Below, piece after piece: positions 38,082-45,292 of a stretch of DNA of 64,000 nucleotides (its first letter is position 1; each line of letters opens with the position of its first letter). Below the pieces are notes generated by a model that was given only the letters and a program-made list of their open reading frames with translations, had not been told where the DNA came from and ran no database searches. The DNA comes from Tepidibacter mesophilus (GTDB lineage: Bacteria; Bacillota; Clostridia; Peptostreptococcales; Peptostreptococcaceae): the NCBI RefSeq assembly GCF_002724055.1, contig NZ_BDQY01000011.1, positions 34,536 to 98,535 on the forward strand, written 5' to 3'. The position numbers and the translations under genes were made by a program.

Positions 38082-38255
38082 TTATAAATTAAGTTCCTTT
38101 TTGACATGGTATAGAGCTTGGTCTAAGTCCTTAATGATTTCTTCTACTTCTTCAATACCAACCGCTTCACGCTCTTCGCTAGTCATTGAAGCATAACTCA
38201 TTGATGGTGAGTTCTGAATTGCTCTTGCATTGAATAATAAATCTTTTTTGTTCAT
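38082..38255 (-). CDS. Small acidic protein of unknown function
   Basis: 57 aa with a very good ribosome site (AGGAGGAGATTAGTA before the ATG). Sequence begins MNKKDLLFNARAIQNSPSMS and ends DLDQALYHVKKELNL; the middle is glutamate-rich (MTSEEREAVGIEEVEEIIKD). It is likely helical. No family recognised. It stands between the tnsA relic region and the radical SAM operon, transcribed with the latter's direction, and could be its last gene, though 170 bases separate them. Confidence 0.65.
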   Translation of the reverse strand: MNKKDLLFNARAIQNSPSMSYASMTSEEREAVGIEEVEEIIKDLDQALYHVKKELNL

Positions 38256-38424
38256 TACTAATCTCCTCCTACTTGATATTAAAAACTTGACCTTGAATCA
38301 ATACAAATCATTTCAAAATCAATTAAAAAATCACTTAAAGATCACTATAGCAACAATTAATAGAAAAAAGCATTACTGTCTTTTGGGTTGGCTTACAATA
38401 TAAGAATACTATATATTAGCATTA

Positions 38425-39114
38425 CTAAATATTTAGTAATTCATTTGAAATCTGCTCAAATCTTTCATCAGTTATACCAAGTTTTTTCTTAAATGGTTCA
38501 TCCTCCATTCTTGTAATAATTATCTTATTAGGAGATATTTCCTTAATAATATTTTTTGTTTTCTGAATTGATTCTTCATCATCGTTATAGCCTTTAATAA
38601 CAGTAATTTCAAGTATAAATTTACCTTTGTATTGATTATTAAAAGAAACCATATTTGAAATATGTTCTTCCATTGTATATCCGTTAATTGGTCTTTGAAT
38701 TTTTTGAAATTGTTCTTCAGATGCTACTTTTATTTCACCAATGACTTCATCACACATATTGGCAATTTTTATATATTTATCCCTACCGAATAGGTATCCG
38801 TTTGAAAGTAATCTTACAGTTAATCCCTTACCTTTAATTAAATTAATAACATTAACAATTTTATCATTTACTAAAGCCTCTCCTTTAGAGTTAATAAAAA
38901 CTAAGTCTACATTACTATTTTCTAAGATACTTTCTAGCTCTCTTAATGAATTCTCCATTCCATCAAAGGACTGTGGAGTATCTATCTTATTGTTTGATCT
39001 TCCAATTGGGCAGAATATACAATCGAAGTTACAATATTTCTCTGGCAAAATATTAACTTCAAGTACCCTTAGTCCATCCTCTAAATAAACATCTTTGTAA
39101 TCGAAAATACTCAT
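38425..39114 (-). CDS. Radical SAM protein
   Basis: 229 aa from the ATG at 39114 (GGAGG seven bases upstream; an ATG six bases earlier is too close). The cluster motif is CNFDCIFC (CxxxCxxC) near residue 31, followed by INSKGEALVNDKIVNVINLI, similar to the GEPTL region, and a C-terminal HTH-like tail. The domain resembles the small COG2896/activase-like radical SAM proteins. Substrate unknown. Last large gene of the riboswitch operon. Confidence 0.85.
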   Translation of the reverse strand: MSIFDYKDVYLEDGLRVLEVNILPEKYCNFDCIFCPIGRSNNKIDTPQSFDGMENSLRELESILENSNVDLVFINSKGEALVNDKIVNVINLIKGKGLTVRLLSNGYLFGRDKYIKIANMCDEVIGEIKVASEEQFQKIQRPINGYTMEEHISNMVSFNNQYKGKFILEITVIKGYNDDEESIQKTKNIIKEISPNKIIITRMEDEPFKKKLGITDERFEQISNELLNI

Positions 39115-39134
39115 TTTCATACCTCCAAATTAAA

Positions 39135-39842
39135 TTAGTCAATTGATATTTTCTTATTATTAATATCCAAAATTGAAATTTGAGTTGTTCCTCCTAAATC
39201 GTTTTGTACTGTTTTTGCCAGTTCTTTTAAAGCATTCTCAAACTCTTTTAATCTTTTTTCATCAATCAATTCAATACATAAAAAAGCGTTATTTGTATTT
39301 TCAGTAAGCATTGTTCTTACTGCTTCACGCCAATTCCAACACCTGCAAATTGCTCCTTCATTATCTTTATATACTATTTCACCTTCATATGGTTGTGCAT
39401 TTTCATCTGTCCCTAATGTAACAAAATTTTCATTTCCAACTGCCTTAGTCAATCTTATATCTCCAACAAATGTATCGATATCCTCACCACCGCAGGGCAA
39501 TCCATATCTTAATGAAATAGAGTTATAAATATCAACTAGAGGATTAATAGTTCCTAAATGGTTTCCATTATACACTCGCTTTAGTAATGCCTCGATGGAT
39601 GCCCTTGCACCTTTCTTTGTTTTAAATTTTTTGAATGCATCTCTCCATACTTTTATAACTTCGTTACTACTGAACTCTGCATTTTTCAAATATTTTAAGG
39701 CTTCTTTTTCTGAATTATAAATCATATCCTTATATCTGTCTTTATCTTTTATGGAGTTATCGATTCCGTGGCAAAGAATAACTCCAATCTTTGTATTAGG
39801 GAATAAATCCCAAAAATCATCCTCAATTACAAAATTTTTCAT
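39135..39842 (-). CDS. B3/B4 tRNA-binding domain protein
   Basis: 235 aa. The B3/B4 fold of the PheRS beta subunit is visible: IYNSISLRYGLPCGGEDIDT (residues about 110-130), then FVGDIRLTKAVGNE and GEIVYKDNEGAICRCWNWRE near 155-175. In PheRS this domain edits mischarged Tyr; stand-alone copies are taken to act on aminoacyl-tRNA or related substrates. AGGAGGTAATTTA precedes the ATG. Middle gene of the operon. Confidence 0.85.
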   Translation of the reverse strand: MKNFVIEDDFWDLFPNTKIGVILCHGIDNSIKDKDRYKDMIYNSEKEALKYLKNAEFSSNEVIKVWRDAFKKFKTKKGARASIEALLKRVYNGNHLGTINPLVDIYNSISLRYGLPCGGEDIDTFVGDIRLTKAVGNENFVTLGTDENAQPYEGEIVYKDNEGAICRCWNWREAVRTMLTENTNNAFLCIELIDEKRLKEFENALKELAKTVQNDLGGTTQISILDINNKKISID

Positions 39843-39881
39843 TAAATTACCTCCTCAATATTATAATAACTTTTGTAACTA

Positions 39882-40310
39882 TTATCTTCTGGAAACAAGA
39901 AATAAGCCTGTTATACATAATAAAAAACCTGAAATATTGATAATAGAAAGCTTTTCTTTATAAAACAAAACTCCTACAGGAATAAGTAAAAGTGCTACCA
40001 AAGTATTTGCTAAAAAACCAGCTATACTTATATTCCAACCGGCTCTATAAGCCAGTAAAAAGCCTAATTCCAAACCTACTACGGCAAATCCTAATAGAAT
40101 ACTTGCCCAATTTACAACTTTAATAGATTCTATAAGGTTTGCCCCAGGAGCAAAGATAAAGAAAACTGTAATAGATACAATCAATGCACAAGTATAAGTA
40201 ACAATTAATGCAGCGATAGGGTTTAAATTTGATGGTGTTGATTTTTGAAATAAATGATAACATGAATTAGATAGAACTGCTAACAAAATTGAGAAATACT
40301 CCAATTTCAC
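39882..40310 (-). CDS. Half-size DMT/EamA family membrane protein
   Basis: 142 aa from the GTG at 40310, chosen because AGGAG lies 8 bases upstream; the frame opens at a GTG at 40319 inside that site. Five hydrophobic segments, ending in GVLFYKEKLSIINISGFLLC with ITGLFLVSRR, the usual end of an EamA repeat. One repeat only, so it should act as a dimer, like small multidrug-resistance proteins. First gene after a ykkC-type riboswitch, whose class I members often control guanidinium exporters of this general fold. Confidence 0.82.
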   Translation of the reverse strand: MKLEYFSILLAVLSNSCYHLFQKSTPSNLNPIAALIVTYTCALIVSITVFFIFAPGANLIESIKVVNWASILLGFAVVGLELGFLLAYRAGWNISIAGFLANTLVALLLIPVGVLFYKEKLSIINISGFLLCITGLFLVSRR

Positions 40311-40339
40311 AAATATCACTCCTAACTACTTTATTTTTG

Positions 40340-40365
40340 AACGATTGGGAAATTCCTCAATCGTT
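40340..40365. promoter_or_regulatory. 26-base near-perfect palindrome in the EamA leader
   Basis: AACGATTG and CAATCGTT flank a centre that itself reads GGAAATTCC. It lies 30 bases before the start codon, after the riboswitch terminator. No U-run follows, so an operator or mRNA hairpin is more likely than a terminator. Confidence 0.5.
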
Positions 40366-40520
40366 AATCTGCTTAACTTTTAAAATTTAAATTCTCAGAA
40401 TATTTACAGAAAAATGATAGTGAATTGTTTTTTATATTATTCATTAAATTATTATTGGCTATTTATTCATAAAATATTGGATTTTATTTCTGAAGAATTG
40501 CGATAGAAAACAAAAATAAA

Positions 40521-40645
40521 AAAAAACCTAAAGAAATATTATAAAAATATCTCCCAGGCTTTTATCCTTCCGTGTACACAATTAAATGTGCGTTTTCTCT
40601 CGGACCAGCCAGTCACAGACTGCGGAACCCTAGAAAACTATTTAA
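40521..40645 (-). ncRNA. ykkC-family riboswitch (guanidine-I-like) with terminator
   Basis: The minus strand carries the ykkC core: TTCTAGGGTTCCGC, CTGGCTGGTCCGAGAG, ACACGGAAGGATAAAAGCC and TGGGAGA. The last block pairs onward (CCT..GAGATATT with AATATTTC..AGG) into a hairpin followed by nine T, so ligand binding should prevent termination and switch genes on. Class I binds guanidinium; near-identical subtypes bind ppGpp, PRPP or ADP, and I cannot separate these by eye. Confidence 0.85.
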
Positions 40646-40660
40646 CTATTCAGTTATTTA

Positions 40661-40674
40661 TAAGTTGCAACTTA
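40661..40674. promoter_or_regulatory. 14-bp perfect palindrome at the riboswitch transcription start
   Basis: TAAGTTGCAACTTA lies eight bases past the -10 box of the riboswitch promoter, a position suited to a repressor. Confidence 0.4.
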
Positions 40675-40681
40675 CATTTTT

Positions 40682-40710
40682 ATATTAGCATAATAAATTT
40701 ATTAAGTCAA
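40682..40710 (-). promoter_or_regulatory. Sigma-A promoter of the ykkC operon
   Basis: TTGACT (40710-40705), 17 bases, TAATAT (40687-40682) on the minus strand. Confidence 0.75.
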
Positions 40711-41055
40711 CTTAGTCTTTTTCTGTTGCTTGAAAATTCATAAATATATATATTTTGCATCAACTATATTTCAATAATACGTATAAATATGAAGATATAC
40801 TATAACGCACCGTGAAATGAGTGTGATTGCACTTTACTGTAATCCACATATTTATATATGGCGAATACCTTTAAATTAGGCTTAATACCAGCATCCCTAT
40901 TCGTTTGCTGGTACTACTTCTATCAGAACATATAACGCCTAAAGATATTAACTTTCTAGCATCATTACCTAGTTATTCAACAGTACTTATACAAGGTAGA
41001 AGAAAAAAAAATAAACGATAAAGAATAGCTTCTTTACTCTATATGAAAATCCTAA

Positions 41056-41210
41056 TGTAGATTTTTTAAAAAGGTTTAATCAAAATACTACTTAAAAACA
41101 TTGATTCTTCGTAAAAATAAGAACTCCATTTTGAAAAAAAGTTTAATCAAAATTGAGTTCTTTATTATTTTAGTAATATTTATTTTTATAAAAAAGTTTG
41201 ATAATTTTTG
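41056..41210. repeat. Candidate Tn7-like end repeats, set 2
   Basis: Three same-orientation units about 60 bases apart: TGTAGATTTTTTAAAAAGGT followed by TTAATCAAAATAC (41056), GAAAAAAAGTTTAATCAAAA (41133) and ATAAAAAAGTTTGATAATTT (41188). The first begins TGTAG like the unit at 37848. Spacing and number resemble a Tn7 left end. The stretch 40711-41055 before it shows no gene. Confidence 0.45.
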
Positions 41211-41295
41211 TAGGTCTTAAGTTTAAAATTAAACTTGAATTAATATAAGGCTTTCAACTAGTACTCTTTAAGTATATCCTTAAAGATATACTTAC

Positions 41296-41604
41296 TTATA
41301 AAAAATAACTCACCATATAATATAAGAAATATATAGATATAATAATTGTAAATACATAAGATATATTTGTTTTTCTTTTTACTTTTTCTTCACTACCTTT
41401 TACAGTGTATCCTCTCGATTCTATAGTTTGAATTATATTCCCTATTTTATTTATTTTGTTATTGTGAATAAATGTAACATGAGAACCTAAAAAATTTGCT
41501 TTTATATTCTTTACCCCATCTATTTCTAATAATGCTTTTTCTATCTTTGTTTCACAATTTAAACATGTCATTCCTTCTATATAAAAAAAACTTCTAACCC
41601 ACAT
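41296..41604 (-). CDS. Heavy-metal-associated domain protein with C-terminal anchor
   Basis: 102 aa. The HMA metal site GMTCLNCETKIEKAL is near residue 12, the fold continues to ESRGYTVKG, and residues 80-101 form one membrane segment. It probably binds copper or a similar ion at the membrane. It follows trkH by 43 bases and may be the last gene of the Trk operon, an unusual partner for a potassium system. Confidence 0.82.
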   Translation of the reverse strand: MWVRSFFYIEGMTCLNCETKIEKALLEIDGVKNIKANFLGSHVTFIHNNKINKIGNIIQTIESRGYTVKGSEEKVKRKTNISYVFTIIISIYFLYYMVSYFL

Positions 41605-41646
41605 ATCATCCTCCTTAATTCAAGTTCTTTATATAATGCAATCAAT

Positions 41647-43131
41647 TCAATTTTTTAATTTATGTTTGCAAGCAAATTTTATATCCCTAAATAATTTTAT
41701 ACCTGCAAAAAATAATACAAAAAACTCTAATCTTCCAAACATCATTCCAATAATTTGACTCCACAGTACCATACCCGGAGCATCTGGTGAAGTTATCCCT
41801 ATAGATAAGCCCACTGTACTTAGACTAGATGCAAACTCAAACATAGAGTCTTTAAGTGGATAACCATGATATATTAATATAATTACACCTAATACATATA
41901 TAATTAGATATATTACTGTAAAATTAGATACTTCTAGTATATGATCTTTTGTCACATAGTATCTTCCATCTGGTCTATTTATGAAATTTTCTTTTATTGA
42001 ATTTTTAGGGGAAACATACTTTTTTATGTCCCAAATCAAAGATTTTATCAGTAAATAAACCCTATATAATTTTAAACCTCCTGCTGTAGACCCTGCTCCT
42101 CCACCTATAATCATTACCAAAATCATTATGAATATAGCAAAGTTATCCCAATTAGTGTAAGGTACAGTGGAAAAACCTGTAGTAGAAATAGCAGATATAA
42201 TCTCAAAAGCACCTATACGAATACTCCTACTTACACTTCCAAATAATTTTATTAAGGATAAAAAAGATACAACAGGTATAGTTATTGACATTAAAAAGAA
42301 CATAAACTTTGTTTCTCCTATTTTAAAAAACCGTTTTATATCTCCTTTTAAAAGGACAAAATGTGCTGCGAAGTTTATTGTACCTAGTAACATTAGTATA
42401 ATAGTTATTAGCTCTATTGCTAAACTATTATATTCTCCTATACTCCCAGCTTTTGTTGAAAATCCTCCTGTAGATAGAGCTGCAATAGCATGATTGATAG
42501 CATCAAACACAGGCATTCCAGCTAACACATACAAAATAATGCCTGCTACTATATATCCACAATATATGCTCATTATAAGTTTTGTGGATTTTACAACATG
42601 TGGAAGAAGCTTATCTGATCTTCCTTCTGCATTATAAAGACTTAATCCATGAGGCCCAATTATTGATGATAGCATAACTACAGCAATTCCTGCCCCTCCA
42701 AAAAATTGCATAATACTTCTCCAAAATAAAAATAAATTAGAAGTTTTTGTTACATCCACAACAGATAATCCCGTTGTAGTCCATCCGCTAACAACCTCAA
42801 AAATAGCTTGTGTAAAATTAAGTTGATTAGAAAGTATAAAAGGTATAGCAGAAAACAAAATTGCAATAATCCAGCATAATACAACTATAATCCCTCCTTC
42901 TGGAAGGGTTAAAGTTGTCTGCTTTTTGCTTTTATTTAAATTTTTCATCATATACCCAAGTATAGTTGCTGCAATTGATGGTATAATAAAATATATAGAT
43001 TGATATAGTTCATTTACATATATAGGAAGTATCAATAATGGAAGTAATAATGAAAAGCCTATCCCAATTGTTACTATCCCAGTATACTTCATTATAATAC
43101 TATATCTTTCTCTCAAATAATTTAGTTGCAT
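41647..43131 (-). CDS. trkH: Potassium uptake protein TrkH
   Basis: 494 aa from the ATG at 43131 (a TTG at 43143 is also possible). Four pore repeats with filter-like segments are seen: EVVSGWTTTGLSVVD near residue 115, AIAALSTGGFSTKAGS near 220, EIISAISTTGFSTVPY near 330 and FASSLSTVGLSIGIT near 440. It carries potassium with its TrkA regulatory ring on the cytoplasmic face. Overlaps or touches trkA. Under a c-di-AMP riboswitch 4 kb upstream. Confidence 0.95.
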   Translation of the reverse strand: MQLNYLRERYSIIMKYTGIVTIGIGFSLLLPLLILPIYVNELYQSIYFIIPSIAATILGYMMKNLNKSKKQTTLTLPEGGIIVVLCWIIAILFSAIPFILSNQLNFTQAIFEVVSGWTTTGLSVVDVTKTSNLFLFWRSIMQFFGGAGIAVVMLSSIIGPHGLSLYNAEGRSDKLLPHVVKSTKLIMSIYCGYIVAGIILYVLAGMPVFDAINHAIAALSTGGFSTKAGSIGEYNSLAIELITIILMLLGTINFAAHFVLLKGDIKRFFKIGETKFMFFLMSITIPVVSFLSLIKLFGSVSRSIRIGAFEIISAISTTGFSTVPYTNWDNFAIFIMILVMIIGGGAGSTAGGLKLYRVYLLIKSLIWDIKKYVSPKNSIKENFINRPDGRYYVTKDHILEVSNFTVIYLIIYVLGVIILIYHGYPLKDSMFEFASSLSTVGLSIGITSPDAPGMVLWSQIIGMMFGRLEFFVLFFAGIKLFRDIKFACKHKLKN

Positions 43132-43135
43132 AATT

Positions 43136-43801
43136 TTAATCAACCTTCCCTCTTACTACTTTTAAAGCCTCAGATTGGGCTTTTGCTAAAGATAGAACAA
43201 TTAGCTTATCTCCCTTTTCTATTGTTGTATCTCCTCTAGGTATAACAGCTTCTTCTTTTCTAATTATACATCCAACTAAAGAGTCTTTTGGAAAATCTAT
43301 ATCCATAAATCGTTTATTTATAATTGGATAATTTTCATAAACTTCAATCTCCATAATAGCTAATTTACCTTCTTCTATTGGCAAAATATTTAATATTTCT
43401 TCACTGGCTACTTTTTGCTCTATAAGAGATGATATTATATTAGCTGTACTAATTACTGTATTTACTCCTAATTGTTTAAAAATATCTATATTCTCAGGGT
43501 CATTCACTATAGCAAATGTTTTTTTAACTTTATATATTTTTTCTGCAATTTGACATACTACTAAATTATCTGGATCCTTACGTGTTAAAGCTATTACTAT
43601 ATCACAATAATGTATACCTGCATCTTCTAGTATATATGGTCTTGTGCCTTCTCCATTAATAATTGTAGCTTTATGCATTCTTGCTAGTTTTTTACAATAT
43701 TCTTTTTCTTCATTTATAATTGTTACACTATATCCTTTTGATATAAATGATTTAGTAAGAAAATGTACTACTTTTCCTCCACCCACTATAATAATATTCA
43801 T
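43136..43801 (-). CDS. trkA: TrkA family potassium regulatory protein (RCK_N + RCK_C)
   Basis: 221 aa from the ATG at 43801, with TTGGAGG upstream; the open frame begins at 43828. N-terminal RCK nucleotide-binding fold (MNIIIVGGGKVVHFLTKSFI, acidic end IINEE) and a C-terminal RCK_C domain (CIIRKEEAVIPRGDTTIEKG then DKLIVLSLA). It gates TrkH with ATP/ADP or NAD; RCK_C domains also bind c-di-AMP in related proteins. Confidence 0.92.
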   Translation of the reverse strand: MNIIIVGGGKVVHFLTKSFISKGYSVTIINEEKEYCKKLARMHKATIINGEGTRPYILEDAGIHYCDIVIALTRKDPDNLVVCQIAEKIYKVKKTFAIVNDPENIDIFKQLGVNTVISTANIISSLIEQKVASEEILNILPIEEGKLAIMEIEVYENYPIINKRFMDIDFPKDSLVGCIIRKEEAVIPRGDTTIEKGDKLIVLSLAKAQSEALKVVRGKVD

Positions 43802-43802
43802 T

Positions 43803-44240
43803 TTAGTCCTCCAATTCATTTTCAACAATTGTATTTTTTAATTCCAAAGCAGAAAGCATTGTTGGACAAACAGTTTCTATACCTAGCTCTTCATAAATAC
43901 TTTGTTTAGATGGTTCAAATAATCTAGCGATTACTTTTGGAACTTTATATATTATCTTTGCAATTTGTGCTATCATAATATTTGTGTTATCGTCATTTGT
44001 TACCGTAACAACTACATCTGCTTTATCTATCTTTGCTTCTAAAAGTGTATCTTTTTCTATTGCATCTGCTTCAATCGTAAATCCACTAAAACTATCTTTC
44101 AATCTTTCAAAAGATTTTTGATCTCTATCTATAACCACTACACTTTTACCTTTTTTAGATAACAATGTAGCTAAATGAGATCCTAACCTTCCACACCCTA
44201 TAATAATTATATACTCATTTTTCTTTTTTCTATATGTCAT
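43803..44240 (-). CDS. TrkA-N (RCK_N only) protein
   Basis: 145 aa from the ATG at 44240 (GGGG nine bases upstream; 44249 also possible). One Rossmann RCK_N domain: EYIIIIGCGRLGSHLATLLS, then VVVIDRDQKSFERL and ADVVVTVTNDDNTNIMIAQI. No RCK_C domain. With the next gene it makes a two-protein TrkA pair, as in several clostridia. Starts within the response-regulator stop region. Confidence 0.88.
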   Translation of the reverse strand: MTYRKKKNEYIIIIGCGRLGSHLATLLSKKGKSVVVIDRDQKSFERLKDSFSGFTIEADAIEKDTLLEAKIDKADVVVTVTNDDNTNIMIAQIAKIIYKVPKVIARLFEPSKQSIYEELGIETVCPTMLSALELKNTIVENELED

Positions 44241-44913
44241 CTGATTCATCCCCTAAATTTATTCCAAATTTTGTATATTTGTAAGCGACTGCCCTTTCTA
44301 AATTTTTTTGTGCCGGTTCATAGGATGGATCAAATATAAGAGCAGCTCTATAATAATTTTTAGCTTCTTTGATTTCATTTTTAGATTCTGCAAGCACACC
44401 TAGAAGATTATATATTTCTGCTGATTGAATTTCTTTAAGTAATGCTTTCTTTAGAAAGCTTTCAGCCTTATTATAATGTTCTTCAACAATGCATTTTTTT
44501 GAATATCCCACTATATCTTTTAATGTCTCTAAATTATTCTCATTTAAATTTTCTCTATTTAATACATCTTTTACTAAAATTCTTATTTCCTCAGGAGTAA
44601 AAGGTTTACCAATAAAATCTACTGCACCCAATTTCATCGCTTCTACCGCTTTTTCTACCGTTCCATATGCTGTCATAATAATTACATCCACTTTATTTTG
44701 TTGCTGTCTTACTTTTTGAAGAACCTGCATTCCTGTAAGTCCTGGCATTTGTATGTCTAATAAAACCAAATCAAATTTTTCACTTTGAATTTTGTCTAAA
44801 CCTTCCTCTCCATTTATTGCAATACTTATATCATAATTTTCTTCTTGTAAACAGTATTTCAGCGTCGTTCTAATATTTTTTTCATCATCCACTATTAATA
44901 TTTTTTTATTCAT
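44230..44913 (-). CDS. Response regulator with C-terminal TPR-like helices
   Basis: 227 aa from the ATG at 44913 (AGGAGG nine bases upstream). Receiver domain with ILIVDDEKNIRTTL, phospho-Asp in FDLVLLDIQMPGLTG near residue 52 and VDFIGKPFT (Lys). The rest (residues about 125-220) is two TPR-like helical repeats (SAEIYNLLGVLAESKNEIKE, AKNYYRAALIFDPSYEPAQK), not a DNA-binding domain. It may act by protein contact. Overlaps the preceding regulator by eight bases. Confidence 0.88.
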   Translation of the reverse strand: MNKKILIVDDEKNIRTTLKYCLQEENYDISIAINGEEGLDKIQSEKFDLVLLDIQMPGLTGMQVLQKVRQQQNKVDVIIMTAYGTVEKAVEAMKLGAVDFIGKPFTPEEIRILVKDVLNRENLNENNLETLKDIVGYSKKCIVEEHYNKAESFLKKALLKEIQSAEIYNLLGVLAESKNEIKEAKNYYRAALIFDPSYEPAQKNLERAVAYKYTKFGINLGDESDDI

Positions 44914-45286
44914 TTCCTTCATCCTCCTCAATATATTTATGAATACTATTTTGTATTTCTTGATAAGTAAAAGGTTTAACTATATAATCATCTCCACCAA
45001 CCTTAAACGCTCTCTTTATATCTTCTTCCTGTGTTTTAGCACTTATGAATATAACAGGTATATTTTTTGTGTTTATATCTTCTTTTAAGGCTTCACATAC
45101 TAGATATCCATTTAATTTAGGTAATACTATATCCAAAAAAATAATATCAGGTATATGTTCTTGTGCCATATTAACAGCTTCAATCCCATCCATAGCTGTT
45201 AATACCTGAAATTTTTCTTTTATAAGCAACATCTTTAAAGATAAAATTATATTTTTTTCATCATCTACTATTAATATTTTTTTCAT
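44906..45286 (-). CDS. Stand-alone response regulator receiver
   Basis: 126 aa CheY-like protein: KILIVDDEKNIILSL, phospho-Asp in PDIIFLDIVLPKLNG near residue 53, VIFISAKTQEEDI and DDYIVKPFT. No output domain. Six bases after the kinase gene, and coupled to the TPR regulator; a phosphorelay from the kinase through both is plausible. Confidence 0.9.
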   Translation of the reverse strand: MKKILIVDDEKNIILSLKMLLIKEKFQVLTAMDGIEAVNMAQEHIPDIIFLDIVLPKLNGYLVCEALKEDINTKNIPVIFISAKTQEEDIKRAFKVGGDDYIVKPFTYQEIQNSIHKYIEEDEGNE

Positions 45287-45292
45287 TTGTTA

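Noticed and set aside
40920..41028. Plus-strand frame ending in ASLPSYSTVLIQGRRKKIN before a TAG, next to the TGTAG repeats
   Set aside because: Looks like a gene end, but no start, no family and stops upstream; could be chance in AT-rich DNA.
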